NCBI GenBank assembly: GCA_963170055.1
Contig: CAUJGJ010000253.1
Coordinates: forward strand, 62,001 to 126,000
Direction of reading: 5' to 3'
Origin: Halisarca cf. caerulea
Taxonomy: Eukaryota > Porifera > Demospongiae > Chondrillida > Halisarcidae
DNA length: 64,000 nt
Shown here one piece after another: positions 11,431 to 22,417 of the stretch. The translations under genes and the position numbers were made by a program. How positions within the stretch are numbered: position 1 is the first letter of the stretch; every line of letters starts with the position of its first letter. A model generated the notes under the pieces. That model saw nothing but the letters and a program-made list of their open reading frames with translations. It was not told the origin of the DNA and did no database searches.

Positions 11431-12262
11431 ATTGGTATTAGCATCACCATATCCAACACTACAAAAACACGCCAACAGCACTTCAGAAACTTCATGTGTG
11501 TTCACTGGGAATGTTCGTGGTGCTAGTGCCAAATATTGGTATTAGCATCAGCATATCCAACACTACACAAATACGCCCACAGCACTTCAGAAAGGTCATG
11601 TGTGTCCACTGGGAATGTGCGTGGTGCTAGTGCCAAATATTGGTATTAGCACCAGGATATCCAGCACTACACAAATACGCCCACAGCACTTCAGAAACTT
11701 CATGTGTGTCCACTGGGAATGTGCGTGGTGCTAGTGCCAAATATTGGTATTAGCACCAGCATATCCAACACTACACAAATACGCCCACAGCACTTCAGAA
11801 AGGTCATGTGTGTCCACTGGGAATGTGTGTGGTGCTAGTGCCAAATATTGGTATTAGCACCAGCTTATCCAACACTACACAAATACGCCCACAGCACTTC
11901 AGAAAGGTCATGTGTGTCCACTGGGAATGTGCGTGGTGCTAGTGCCAAATATTGGTATTAGCACCAGCATATCCAACACTACACAAATACGCCCACAGCA
12001 CTTCAGAAAGGTCATGTGTGTCCACTGGGAATGTGCGTGGTGCTAGTGCCAAATATTGGTATTACCATCACCATATCCAACACTACAAAAACACGCAAAC
12101 AGCACTTCAGAAACTTCATGTGTGTTCACTGGGAATGTTCGTGGTGCTAGTGCCAAATATTGGTATTAGCATCAGCATATCCAACACTACACAAATACGC
12201 CCACAGCACTTCAGAAAGGTCATGTGTGTCCACTGGGAATGTGCGTGGTGCTAGTGCCAAAT

Positions 12263-12782
12263 ATTTGTATTAGCACCAGGATATCCAGCACTACACAAAT
12301 ACGCCCACAGCACTTCAGAAACTTCATGTGTGTCCACTGGGAATGTGCGTGGTGCTAGTGCCAAATATTGGTATTAGCACCAGCATATCCAACACTACAC
12401 AAATACGCCCACAGCACTTCAGAAAGGTCATGTGTGTCCACTGGGAATGTGTGTGGTGCTAGTGCCAAATATTGGTATTAGCACCAGCTTATCCAACACT
12501 ACACAAATACGCCCACAGCACTTCAGAAAGGTCATGTGTGTCCACTGGGAATGTGCGTGGTGCTAGTGCCAAATATTGGTATTAGCACCAGCATATCCAA
12601 CACTACACAAATACGCCCACAGCACTTCAGAAACTTCATGTGTGTCCACTGGGAATGTGCGTGGTGCTAGTGCCAAATATTGGTATTAGCACCAGCATAT
12701 CCAACACTACACAAATACGCCCACAGCACTTCAGAAAGGTCATGTGTGTCCACTGGGAATGTGCGTGGTGCTAGTGCAAAAT
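12263..12782 (+). repeat. 520-bp five-monomer module, copy 1
   Basis: Five monomers in fixed order: ATTTGT with GGATATCCAGC (CT), standard GG with GTGTGTGG, CTTATCC (GG), standard CT, and standard GG ending GTGCAAAAT. The order recurs at 14,958 and 16,095. Confidence 0.87.
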
Positions 12783-14134
12783 ATTGGTATTAGCACCAGC
12801 ATATCCAACACTACACAAATACGCCCACAGCACTTCAGAAAGGTCATGTGTGTCCACTGGGAATGTGCGTGGTGCTAGTGCCAAATATTGGTATTAGAAC
12901 AAGCTTATCCAACTCTACACAAATACGCCCACAGCACTTCAGAAAGGTCATGTGTGTCCACTGGGAATGTGCGCGGTGCTAGTGCCAAATATTGGTATTA
13001 GCACCAGCATATCCAACATTACACAAATACGCCCACAGTAGTTAAGAAACTTCATGTGTGTCCACTGGGAATGTGCGTGGTGCTAATGCCAAATATTGGT
13101 ATTAGCACCAGCATATCCAACACTACACAAATACGCCCACAGCACTTCAGAAACTTCATGTTTGTACAATGGGAATGTGCGTGGTGCTAGTGCCAAATAT
13201 TGGTATTAGCACCAGCATATCCAACACTACACAAATACGCCCACAGCACTTCAGAAAGGTCATGTATGTCCACTTGGAATGTGTGTGGTGCTAGTGCCAA
13301 ATATTGGTATTAGCACCAGCTTATCCAACACTACACAAATACGCCCACAGCACTTCAGAAAGGTCATGTGTGTCCACTGGGAATGTACGTGGTGCTAGTG
13401 CCAAATATTGGTATTAGCACCAGCATATCCAACACTACACAAATACGCCCACAGCACTTCAGAAACTTCATGTGTGTCCACTGGGAATGTGCGTGGTGCT
13501 AGTGCCAAATATTGGTATTAGCACCAGCATATCCAACACTACACAAATACGCCCACAGCACTTCAGAAACTTCATGTGTGTCCACTGGGAATGTGCGTGG
13601 TGCTAGTGCCAAATATTGGTATTAGCACCAGCATATCCAACACTACACAAATACGCCCACAGCACTTCAGAAAGGTCATGTGTGTCCACTGGGAATGTGC
13701 GTGGTGCTAGTGCCAAATATTGGTATTAGCACCAGCATATCCAACACTACACAAATACGCCCACAGCACTTCAGAAACTTCATGTGTGTCCACTGGGAAT
13801 GTGCGTGGTGCTAGTGCCAAATATTGGTATTAGCACCAGCATATCCAACACTACACAAATACGCCCACAGCACTTCAGAAAGGTCATGTGTGTCCACTGG
13901 GAATGTGCGTGGTGCTAGTGCCAAATATTGGTATTAGCACCAGCATATCCAACACTACACAAATACGCCCACAGCACTTCAGAAATTTCATGTGTGTCCA
14001 CTGGGAATGTGCGTGGTGCTAGTGCCAAATATTGGTATTAGCACCAGCATATCCAACACTACACAAATACGCCCACAGCACTTCAAAAACTTCATGTGTG
14101 TCCACTGGGAATGTGCGTGGTGCTAGTGCCAAAT

Positions 14135-14231
14135 ATAGCACAAGCATATCCAACACTACACAAATACGCCCACAGCACTTCAGTAAGGTCATGTGTGTCC
14201 ACTGGGAATGTGCGTGGTGCTAGTGCCAAAT
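14135..14231 (+). repeat. 97-bp monomer, form 1 (duplicate)
   Basis: Same deletion and same neighbours as 11,334-11,430, at an offset of 2801 bp. It is a copy made by block duplication rather than an independent event. Confidence 0.93.
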
Positions 14232-14751
14232 ATTGGTATTAGCATCACCATATCCAACACTACAAAAACACGCCAACAGCACTTCAGAAACTTCATGTGT
14301 GTTCACTGGGAATGTTCGTGGTGCTAGTGCCAAATATTGGTATTAGCATCAGCATATCCAACACTACACAAATACGCCCACAGCACTTCAGAAAGGTCAT
14401 GTGTGTCCACTGGGAATGTGCGTGGTGCTAGTGCCAAATATTGGTATTAGCACCAGGATATCCAGCACTACACAAATACGCCCACAGCACTTCAGAAACT
14501 TCATGTGTGTCCACTGGGAATGTGCGTGGTGCTAGTGCCAAATATTGGTATTAGCACCAGCATATCCAACACTACACAAATACGCCCACAGCACTTCAGA
14601 AAGGTCATGTGTGTCCACTGGGAATGTGTGTGGTGCTAGTGCCAAATATTGGTATTAGCACCAGCATATCCAACACTACACAAATACGCCCACAGCACTT
14701 CAGAAAGGTCATGTGTGTCCACTGGGAATGTGCGTGGTGCTAGTGCCAAAT

Positions 14752-14853
14752 ATTGGTATTACCATCACCATATCCAACACTACAAAAACACGCAAACAGC
14801 ACTTCAGAAACTTCATGTGTTCACTGGGAATGTTCGTGGTGCTAGTGCCAAAT
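14752..14853 (+). repeat. 102-bp monomer (2-bp deletion)
   Basis: A GT is lost from the GTGTGTTC tract at about 14,820. Its duplicated counterpart starting at 12,055 keeps the full length, so the deletion followed the 10.8-12.8 kb to 13.6-15.5 kb duplication. A one-repeat contraction of a short GT run is also a plausible sequencing or polishing error. Confidence 0.88.
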
Positions 14854-14957
14854 ATTGGTATTAGCATCAGCATATCCAACACTACACAAATACGCCCACA
14901 GCACTTCAGAAAGGTCATGTGTGTCCACTGGGAATGTGCGTGGTGCTAGTGCCAAAT

Positions 14958-15477
14958 ATTTGTATTAGCACCAGGATATCCAGCACTACACAAATACGCC
15001 CACAGCACTTCAGAAACTTCATGTGTGTCCACTGGGAATGTGCGTGGTGCTAGTGCCAAATATTGGTATTAGCACCAGCATATCCAACACTACACAAATA
15101 CGCCCACAGCACTTCAGAAAGGTCATGTGTGTCCACTGGGAATGTGTGTGGTGCTAGTGCCAAATATTGGTATTAGCACCAGCTTATCCAACACTACACA
15201 AATACGCCCACAGCACTTCAGAAAGGTCATGTGTGTCCACTGGGAATGTGCGTGGTGCTAGTGCCAAATATTGGTATTAGCACCAGCATATCCAACACTA
15301 CACAAATACGCCCACAGCACTTCAGAAACTTCATGTGTGTCCACTGGGAATGTGCGTGGTGCTAGTGCCAAATATTGGTATTAGCACCAGCATATCCAAC
15401 ACTACACAAATACGCCCACAGCACTTCAGAAAGGTCATGTGTGTCCACTGGGAATGTGCGTGGTGCTAGTGCAAAAT
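14958..15477 (+). repeat. 520-bp five-monomer module, copy 2
   Basis: Same five-monomer order as 12,263-12,782. The next monomer here (15,478) has the 7-bp deletion, whereas the one after copy 1 (12,783) is full length, so the downstream contexts differ. Confidence 0.87.
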
Positions 15478-15574
15478 ATTGCACCAGCATATCCAACACT
15501 ACACAAATACGCCCACAGCACTTCAGTAAGGTCATGTGTGTCCACTGGGAATGTGCGTGGTGCTAGTGCCAAAT
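15478..15574 (+). repeat. 97-bp monomer, form 2
   Basis: Seven bases are missing from positions 4-10, giving ATTGCACCAGC. It follows a GTGCAAAAT junction. The form differs from form 1 by A to T at the deletion point and AAGC to CAGC. Confidence 0.93.
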
Positions 15575-16094
15575 ATTGGTATTAGCATCACCATATCCAA
15601 CACTACAAAAACACGCCAACAGCACTTCAGAAACTTCATGTGTGTTCACTGGGAATGTTCGTGGTACTAGTGCCAAATATTGGTATTAGCACCAGCATAT
15701 CCAACACTACACAAATACGCCCACAGCACTTCAGACACTTCATGTGTGTCCACTGGGAATGTGCGTGGTGCTAGTGCCAAATATTGGTATTAGCACCAGC
15801 ATATCCAACACTACACAAATACGCCCACAGCACTTCAAAAACTTCATGTGTGTTCACTGGGAATGTGCGTGGTGCTAGTGCCAAATATTGGTATTAGCAC
15901 CAGCACATCCAACACTACACAAATACGCCCACAAAATTTCAGAAAGGTCATGTGTGTCCACTGGGAATGTGCGTGGTGCTAGTGCCAAACATTGGTATTA
16001 GCACCAGCATATCCAACACTACACAAATACGCCCACAGCACTTCAGAAACGTCATGTGTGTCCACTGGGAATGTGCGTGGTGCTAGTGCCAAAT

Positions 16095-16614
16095 ATTTGT
16101 ATTAGCACCAGGATATCCAGCACTACACAAATACGCCCACAGCACTTCAGAAACTTCATGTGTGTCCACTGGGAATGTGCGTGGTGCTAGTGCCAAATAT
16201 TGGTATTAGCACCAGCATATCCAACACTACACAAATACGCCCACAGCACTTCAGAAAGGTCATGTGTGTCCACTGGGAATGTGTGTGGTGCTAGTGCCAA
16301 ATATTGGTATTAGCACCAGCTTATCCAACACTACACAAATACGCCCACAGCACTTCAGAAAGGTCATGTGTGTCCACTGGGAATGTGCGTGGTGCTAGTG
16401 CCAAATATTGGTATTAGCACCAGCATATCCAACACTACACAAATACGCCCACAGCACTTCAGAAACTTCATGTGTGTCCACTGGGAATGTGCGTGGTGCT
16501 AGTGCCAAATATTGGTATTAGCACCAGCATATCCAACACTACACAAATACGCCCACAGCACTTCAGAAAGGTCATGTGTGTCCACTGGGAATGTGCGTGG
16601 TGCTAGTGCAAAAT
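16095..16614 (+). repeat. 520-bp five-monomer module, copy 3
   Basis: Third copy of the module. Similarity to copy 1 continues downstream through the AAGC...GCGCGG, GTAGTTAAG, ACAATGGG and ATGTATGTCC monomers (12,887-13,302 against 16,719-17,134), so the shared segment is about 1 kb. Confidence 0.87.
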
Positions 16615-16822
16615 ATTGGTATTAGCACCAGCATATCCAACACTACACAAATACGCCCACAGCACTTCAGAAAGGTCATGTGTGTCCACAGGGAATGTGC
16701 GTGGTGCTAGTGCCAAATATTGGTATTAGGACAAGCATATCCAACACTACACAAATACGCCCACAGCACTTCAGAAAGGTCATGTGTGTCCACTGGGAAT
16801 GTGCGCGGTGCTATTGCCAAAT

Positions 16823-18583
16823 ATTGGTATTAGCACCAGCATATCCAACATTACACAAATACGCCCACAGTAGTTAAGAAACTTCATGTGTGTCCACTGG
16901 GAATGTGCGTGGTGCTAATGCCAAATATTGGTATTAGCACCAGCATATCCAACACTACACAAATGCGCCCACAGCACTTCAGAAACTTCATGTGTGTACA
17001 ATGGGAATGTGCGTGGTGCTAGTGCCAAATATTGGTATTAGCACCAGCATATCCAACACTACACAAATACGCCCACAGCACTTCAGAAAGGTCATGTATG
17101 TCCACTGGGAATGTGCGTGGTGCTAGTGCCAAATATTGGTATTAGCACCAGCATATCCAACACTACACAAATACGCCCACAGAACTTCAGAAACTTCATG
17201 TGTGTCCATTGGGAATGTGCGTGGTGCTAGTGCCAAATATTGGTATTAGCACCAGCATATCCAACACTACACAAATACGCCCACAGCACTTCAGAAAGGT
17301 CATGTGTGTCCACTGGGAATGTGCGTGGTGCTAGTGCCAAATATTGGTATTAGCACCAGCATATCCAACACTACACAAATACGCCCACAGCACTTCAGAA
17401 AGGTCATGTGTGTCCACTGGGAATGTGCGTGGTGCTAGTGCCAAATATTGGTATTAGCACCAGCATATCCAACACTACACAAATACGCCCACAGCACTTC
17501 AAAAACTTCATGTGTGTCCACTGGGAATGTGCGTGGTGCTAGTGCCAAATATTGCACCAGCATATCCAACACTACACAAATACGCCCACAGCACTTCAGT
17601 AAGGTCATGTGTGTCCACTGGGAATGTGCGTGGTGCTAGTGCCAAATATTGGTATTAGCATCACCATATCCAACACTACAAAAACACGCCAGCAGCACTT
17701 CAGAAACTTCATGTGTGTTCACTGGGAATGTTCGTGGTACTAGTGCCAAATATTGGTATTAGCACCAGCATATCCAACACTACACAAATACGCCCACAGC
17801 ACTTCAGACACTTCATGTGTGTCCACTGGGAATGTGCGTGGTGCTAGTGCCAAATATTGGTATTAGCACCAGCATATCCAACACTACACAAATACGCCCA
17901 CAGCACTTCAAAAACTTCATGTGTGTTCACTGGGAATGTGCGTGGTGCTAGTGCCAAATATTGGTATTAGCACCAGCACATCCAACACTACACAAATACG
18001 CCCACAAAATTTCAGAAAGGTCATGTGTGTCCACTGGGAATGTGCGTGGTGCTAGTGCCAAACATTGGTATTAGCACCAGCATATCCAACACTACACAAA
18101 TACGCCCACAGCACTTCAGAAACGTCATGTGTGTCCACTGGGAATGTGCGTGGTGCTAGTTCCAAATATTGGTATTAGCACCAGCATATCCAACACTACA
18201 CAAATACGCCCACAGCACTTCAGTAAGGTCATGTGTGTCCACTGGGAATGTGCGTGGTGCTAGTGCCAAATATTGGTATTAGCACCAGCATATCCAACAC
18301 TACACAAATACGCCCACAGCACTTCAGAAACGTCATGTGTGTCCACTGGGAATGTGCGTGGTGCTAGTGCCAAATATTGGTATTAGCACCAGCATATCCA
18401 ACACTACACAAATACGCCCACAGCACTTAAAAATCTCCATGTGTGTCCACTGGGAATGTGCGTGGTGCTATTGCCAAATATTGGTATTAGCACCAGCATA
18501 TCCAACACTACACAAATACGCCCACAGCACTTCAGAAAGGTCATGTGTGTCCACTGGGAATGTGCGCGGTGCTATTGCCAAAT
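16823..18583 (+). repeat. 17-monomer block, copy 1 (1761 bp)
   Basis: Tandem partner of 18,584-20,344. Shared order: ATTACAC/GTAGTTAAG/GCTAATGCC, ATGCGCC/ACAATGGG, ATGTATGTCC, AGAACTTC/CCATTGGG, two GG monomers, CAAAAACTTC, 97-bp form 2, CATCACC with CCAGCAGC, AGACACTTC, and on to AAAAATCTCC. Edges are approximate to about one monomer. Confidence 0.9.
17551..17647 (+). repeat. 97-bp monomer, form 2
   Basis: ATTGCACCAGC junction after an ordinary GTGCCAAAT. It is followed by the CATCACC/AAACACGCC monomer, as at the other 97-bp sites. Confidence 0.93.
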
Positions 18584-20344
18584 ATTGGTATTAGCACCAG
18601 CATATCCAACATTACACAAATACGCCCACAGTAGTTAAGAAACTTCATGTGTGTCCACTGGGAATGTGCGTGGTGCTAATGCCAAATATTGGTATTAGCA
18701 CCAGCATATCCAACACTACACAAATGCGCCCACAGCACTTCAGAAACTTCATGTGTGTACAATGGGAATGTGCGTGGTGCTAGTGCCAAATATTGGTATT
18801 AGCACCAGCATATCCAACACTACACAAATACGCCCACAGCACTTCAGAAAGGTCATGTATGTCCACTGGGAATGTGCGTGGTGCTAGTGCCAAATATTGG
18901 TATTAGCACCAGCATATCCAACACTACACAAATACGCCCACAGAACTTCAGAAACTTCATGTGTGTCCATTGGGAATGTGCGTGGTGCTAGTGCCAAATA
19001 TTGGTATTAGCACCAGCATATCCAACACTACACAAATACGCCCACAGCACTTCAGAAAGGTCATGTGTGTCCACTGGGAATGTGCGTGGTGCTAGTGCCA
19101 AATATTGGTATTAGCACCAGCATATCCAACACTACACAAATACGCCCACAGCACTTCAGAAAGGTCATGTGTGTCCACTGGGAATGTGCGTGGTGCTAGT
19201 GCCAAATATTGGTATTAGCACCAGCATATCCAACACTACACAAATACGCCCACAGCACTTCAAAAACTTCATGTGTGTCCACTGGGAATGTGCGTGGTGC
19301 TAGTGCCAAATATTGCACCAGCATATCCAACACTACACAAATACGCCCACAGCACTTCAGTAAGGTCATGTGTGTCCACTGGGAATGTGCGTGGTGCTAG
19401 TGCCAAATATTGGTATTAGCATCACCATATCCAACACTACAAAAACACGCCAGCAGCACTTCAGAAACTTCATGTGTGTTCACTGGGAATGTTCGTGGTA
19501 CTAGTGCCAAATATTGGTATTAGCACCAGCATATCCAACACTACACAAATACGCCCACAGCACTTCAGACACTTCATGTGTGTCCACTGGGAATGTGCGT
19601 GGTGCTAGTGCCAAATATTGGTATTAGCACCAGCATATCCAACACTACACAAATACGCCCACAGCACTTCAAAAACTTCATGTGTGTTCACTGGGAATGT
19701 GCGTGGTGCTAGTGCCAAATATTGGTATTAGCACCAGCACATCCAACACTACACAAATACGCCCACAAAATTTCAGAAAGGTCATGTGTGTCCACTGGGA
19801 ATGTGCGTGGTGCTAGTGCCAAACATTGGTATTAGCACCAGCATATCCAACACTACACAAATACGCCCACAGCACTTCAGAAACGTCATGTGTGTCCACT
19901 GGGAATGTGCGTGGTGCTAGTTCCAAATATTGGTATTAGCACCAGCATATCCAACACTACACAAATACGCCCACAGCACTTCAGTAAGGTCATGTGTGTC
20001 CACTGGGAATGTGCGTGGTGCTAGTGCCAAATATTGGTATTAGCACCAGCATATCCAACACTACACAAATACGCCCACAGCACTTCAGAAACGTCATGTG
20101 TGTCCACTGGGAATGTGCGTGGTGCTAGTGCCAAATATTGGTATTAGCACCAGCATATCCAACACTACACAAATACGCCCACAGCACTTAAAAATCTCCA
20201 TGTGTGTCCACTGGGAATGTGCGTGGTGCTATTGCCAAATATTGGTATTAGCACCAGCATATCCAACACTACACAAATACGCCCACAGCACTTCAGAAAG
20301 GTCATGTGTGTCCACTGGGAATGTGCGTGGTGCTAGTGCCAAAT
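18584..20344 (+). repeat. 17-monomer block, copy 2 (1761 bp)
   Basis: Second tandem copy of 16,823-18,583. The last monomer departs from its partner: it has GCGTGG and GCTAGTGCC where copy 1 has GCGCGG and GCTATTGCC. This marks the exchange point. Confidence 0.9.
19312..19408 (+). repeat. 97-bp monomer, form 2 (duplicate)
   Basis: Copy of 17,551-17,647 at an offset of 1761 bp (17 monomers less 7 bp), within the tandem 1761-bp duplication. Confidence 0.93.
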
Positions 20345-20448
20345 ATTGGTATTAGCACCAGCATATCCAACACTACACAAATACGCCCACAGCACTTCAG
20401 AAAGGTCATGTGTGTCCACTGGGAATGTGCGTGGTGCTAGTGCCAAAT
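19825..20448 (+). repeat. 624-bp six-monomer block, copy 1
   Basis: Six monomers: CGTC ending GCTAGTTCC, CAGTAAGGTC, CGTC, AAAAATCTCC ending GCTATTGCC, GG, GG. The same order follows immediately at 20,449. This copy starts with the AAACATTGG junction, which copy 2 lacks. Confidence 0.9.
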
Positions 20449-21072
20449 ATTGGTATTAGCACCAGCATATCCAACACTACACAAATACGCCCACAGCACT
20501 TCAGAAACGTCATGTGTGTCCACTGGGAATGTGCGTGGTGCTAGTTCCAAATATTGGTATTAGCACCAGCATATCCAACACTACACAAATACGCCCACAG
20601 CACTTCAGTAAGGTCATGTGTGTCCACTGGGAATGTGCGTGGTGCTAGTGCCAAATATTGGTATTAGCACCAGCATATCCAACACTACACAAATACGCCC
20701 ACAGCACTTCAGAAACGTCATGTGTGTCCACTGGGAATGTGCGTGGTGCTAGTGCCAAATATTGGTATTAGCACCAGCATATCCAACACTACACAAATAC
20801 GCCCACAGCACTTAAAAATCTCCATGTGTGTCCACTGGGAATGTGCGTGGTGCTATTGCCAAATATTGGTATTAGCACCAGCATATCCAACACTACACAA
20901 ATACGCCCACAGCACTTCAGAAAGGTCATGTGTGTCCACTGGGAATGTGCGTGGTGCTAGTGCCAAATATTGGTATTAGCACCAGCATATCCAACACTAC
21001 ACAAATACGCCCACAGCACTTCAGAAAGGTCATGTGTGTCCACTGGGAATGTGCGTGGTGCTAGTGCCAAAT
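20449..21072 (+). repeat. 624-bp six-monomer block, copy 2
   Basis: Tandem copy of 19,825-20,448 at exactly 6 x 104. The next monomer (21,073, GCGTATCC with AATCTCC) breaks the match. Confidence 0.9.
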
Positions 21073-22320
21073 ATTGGTATTAGCACCAGCGTATCCAACA
21101 CTACACAAATACGCCCACAGCACTTCAGAATCTCCATGTGTGTCCACTGGGAATGTGCGTGGTGCTAGTGCCAAATATTGGTATTAGCACCAGCATATCC
21201 AACACTACACAAATACGCCCACAGTACTTCAGTAAGGTCATGTGTGTCCACTGGGAATGTGCGTGGTGCTAGTGCCAAATATTGGTATTAGCACCAGCAT
21301 ATCCAACACTACACAAATACGCCCACAGCACTTCAGAAACTTCATGTGTGTCCACTGGGAATGTGCGTGGTGCTAGTGCCAAATATTGGTATTAGCACCA
21401 TCATATCCAACACTAACCAAATACGCCCACAGTACTTCAGAAAGGTCATGTGTGTCCACTGGGAATGTGCGTGGTGCTAGTGCCAAATATTGGTATTAGC
21501 ACCAGCATATCCAACACTACACAAATACGCCCACAGCACTTCAGAAACTTCATGTGTGTCCACTGGGAATGTGCATGGTGCTAGTGCCAAATATTGGTAT
21601 TAGCACCACCATGTCCAACACTACAAAAATACGCCCACAGCACTTCAGAAACTTCATGTGTGTTCACTGGGAATGTGCGTGGTGCTAGTGCCAAATATTG
21701 GTATTAGCACCAGCATATCCAAAACTACACAAATACGCCCACAGCACTTCAGAAACTTCATGTGTGTCCACTTGGAATGTGCGTGGTGCTAGTGCCAAAT
21801 ATTGGTATTAGCACCAGCATATCCAACACTACACAAATACGCCCACAGCACTTCAGAAAGGTCATGTGTGTCCACTGGGAATGTGCGTGGTGCTAGTGCC
21901 AAATATTGGTATTAGCACCAGCACATCCAACACTACACAAATACGCCCACAAAATTTCAGAAAGGTCATGTGTGTCCACTGGGAATGTGCGTGGTGCTAG
22001 TGCCAAACATTGGTATTAGCACCAGCATATCCAACACTACACAAATACGCCCACAGCACTTCAGAAACGTCATGTGTGTCCACTGGGAATGTGCGTGGTG
22101 CTAGTTCCAAATATTGGTATTAGCACCAGCATATCCAACACTACACAAATACGCCCACAGCACTTCAGAAAGGTCATGTGTGTCCACTGGGAATGTGCGT
22201 GGTGCTAGTGCCAAATATTGGTATTAGCACCAGCATATCCAACACTACACAAATACGCCCACAGCACTTCAGAAACGTCATGTGTGTCCACTGGGAATGT
22301 GCGTGGTGCTAGTGCCAAAT

Positions 22321-22417
22321 ATTGCACCAGCATATCCAACACTACACAAATACGCCCACAGCACTTCAGTAAGGTCATGTGTGTCCACTGGGAATGTGCG
22401 TGGTGCTAGTGCCAAAT
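22321..22417 (+). repeat. 97-bp monomer, form 2
   Basis: Last 97-bp monomer in the window, 3009 bp from the previous one. It is again followed by CATCACC/AAACACGCC and GTGGTACTAG monomers. It lies inside the left part of the 19-monomer higher-order-repeat domain. After it no further indel was found up to 64,000. Confidence 0.93.

Larger units (their letters stand above)
10814..12782 (+). repeat. 19-monomer block, copy 1 (1969 bp)
   Basis: Matches 13,615-15,477 monomer for monomer, except that the monomer at 11,847-11,950 has no counterpart there. It includes one 97-bp monomer. The copies are separated by about 830 bp rather than adjacent, so later insertion or a larger duplication followed by loss is likely. 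This block is distinct from the 1976-bp unit further right, which also has 19 monomers. Confidence 0.87.
13615..15477 (+). repeat. 18-monomer block, copy 2 (1863 bp)
   Basis: Counterpart of 10,814-12,782. The offset is 2801 bp at first, drops to 2697 after loss of one monomer, and then to 2695 after the 2-bp deletion at about 14,820. Private markers such as CAAAAACTTC, the 97-bp monomer, CATCACC, CATCAGC and GGATATCCAGC occur in the same order. Confidence 0.87.
10294..21384 (+). repeat. Mixed CT/GG domain with patchwork duplications
   Basis: GG-type monomers first become established here and alternate irregularly with CT-type ones. The domain holds recurring marked monomers: CATCACC with AAACACGCC and GTTCACTGGGAATGTTCG; CATCAGC; GGATATCCAGC; CTTATCC; and CACATCC with AAAATTTC. 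Several are shared by the overlapping duplications listed separately. It also contains five of the six 97-bp monomers. No gene is present. Confidence 0.85.
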
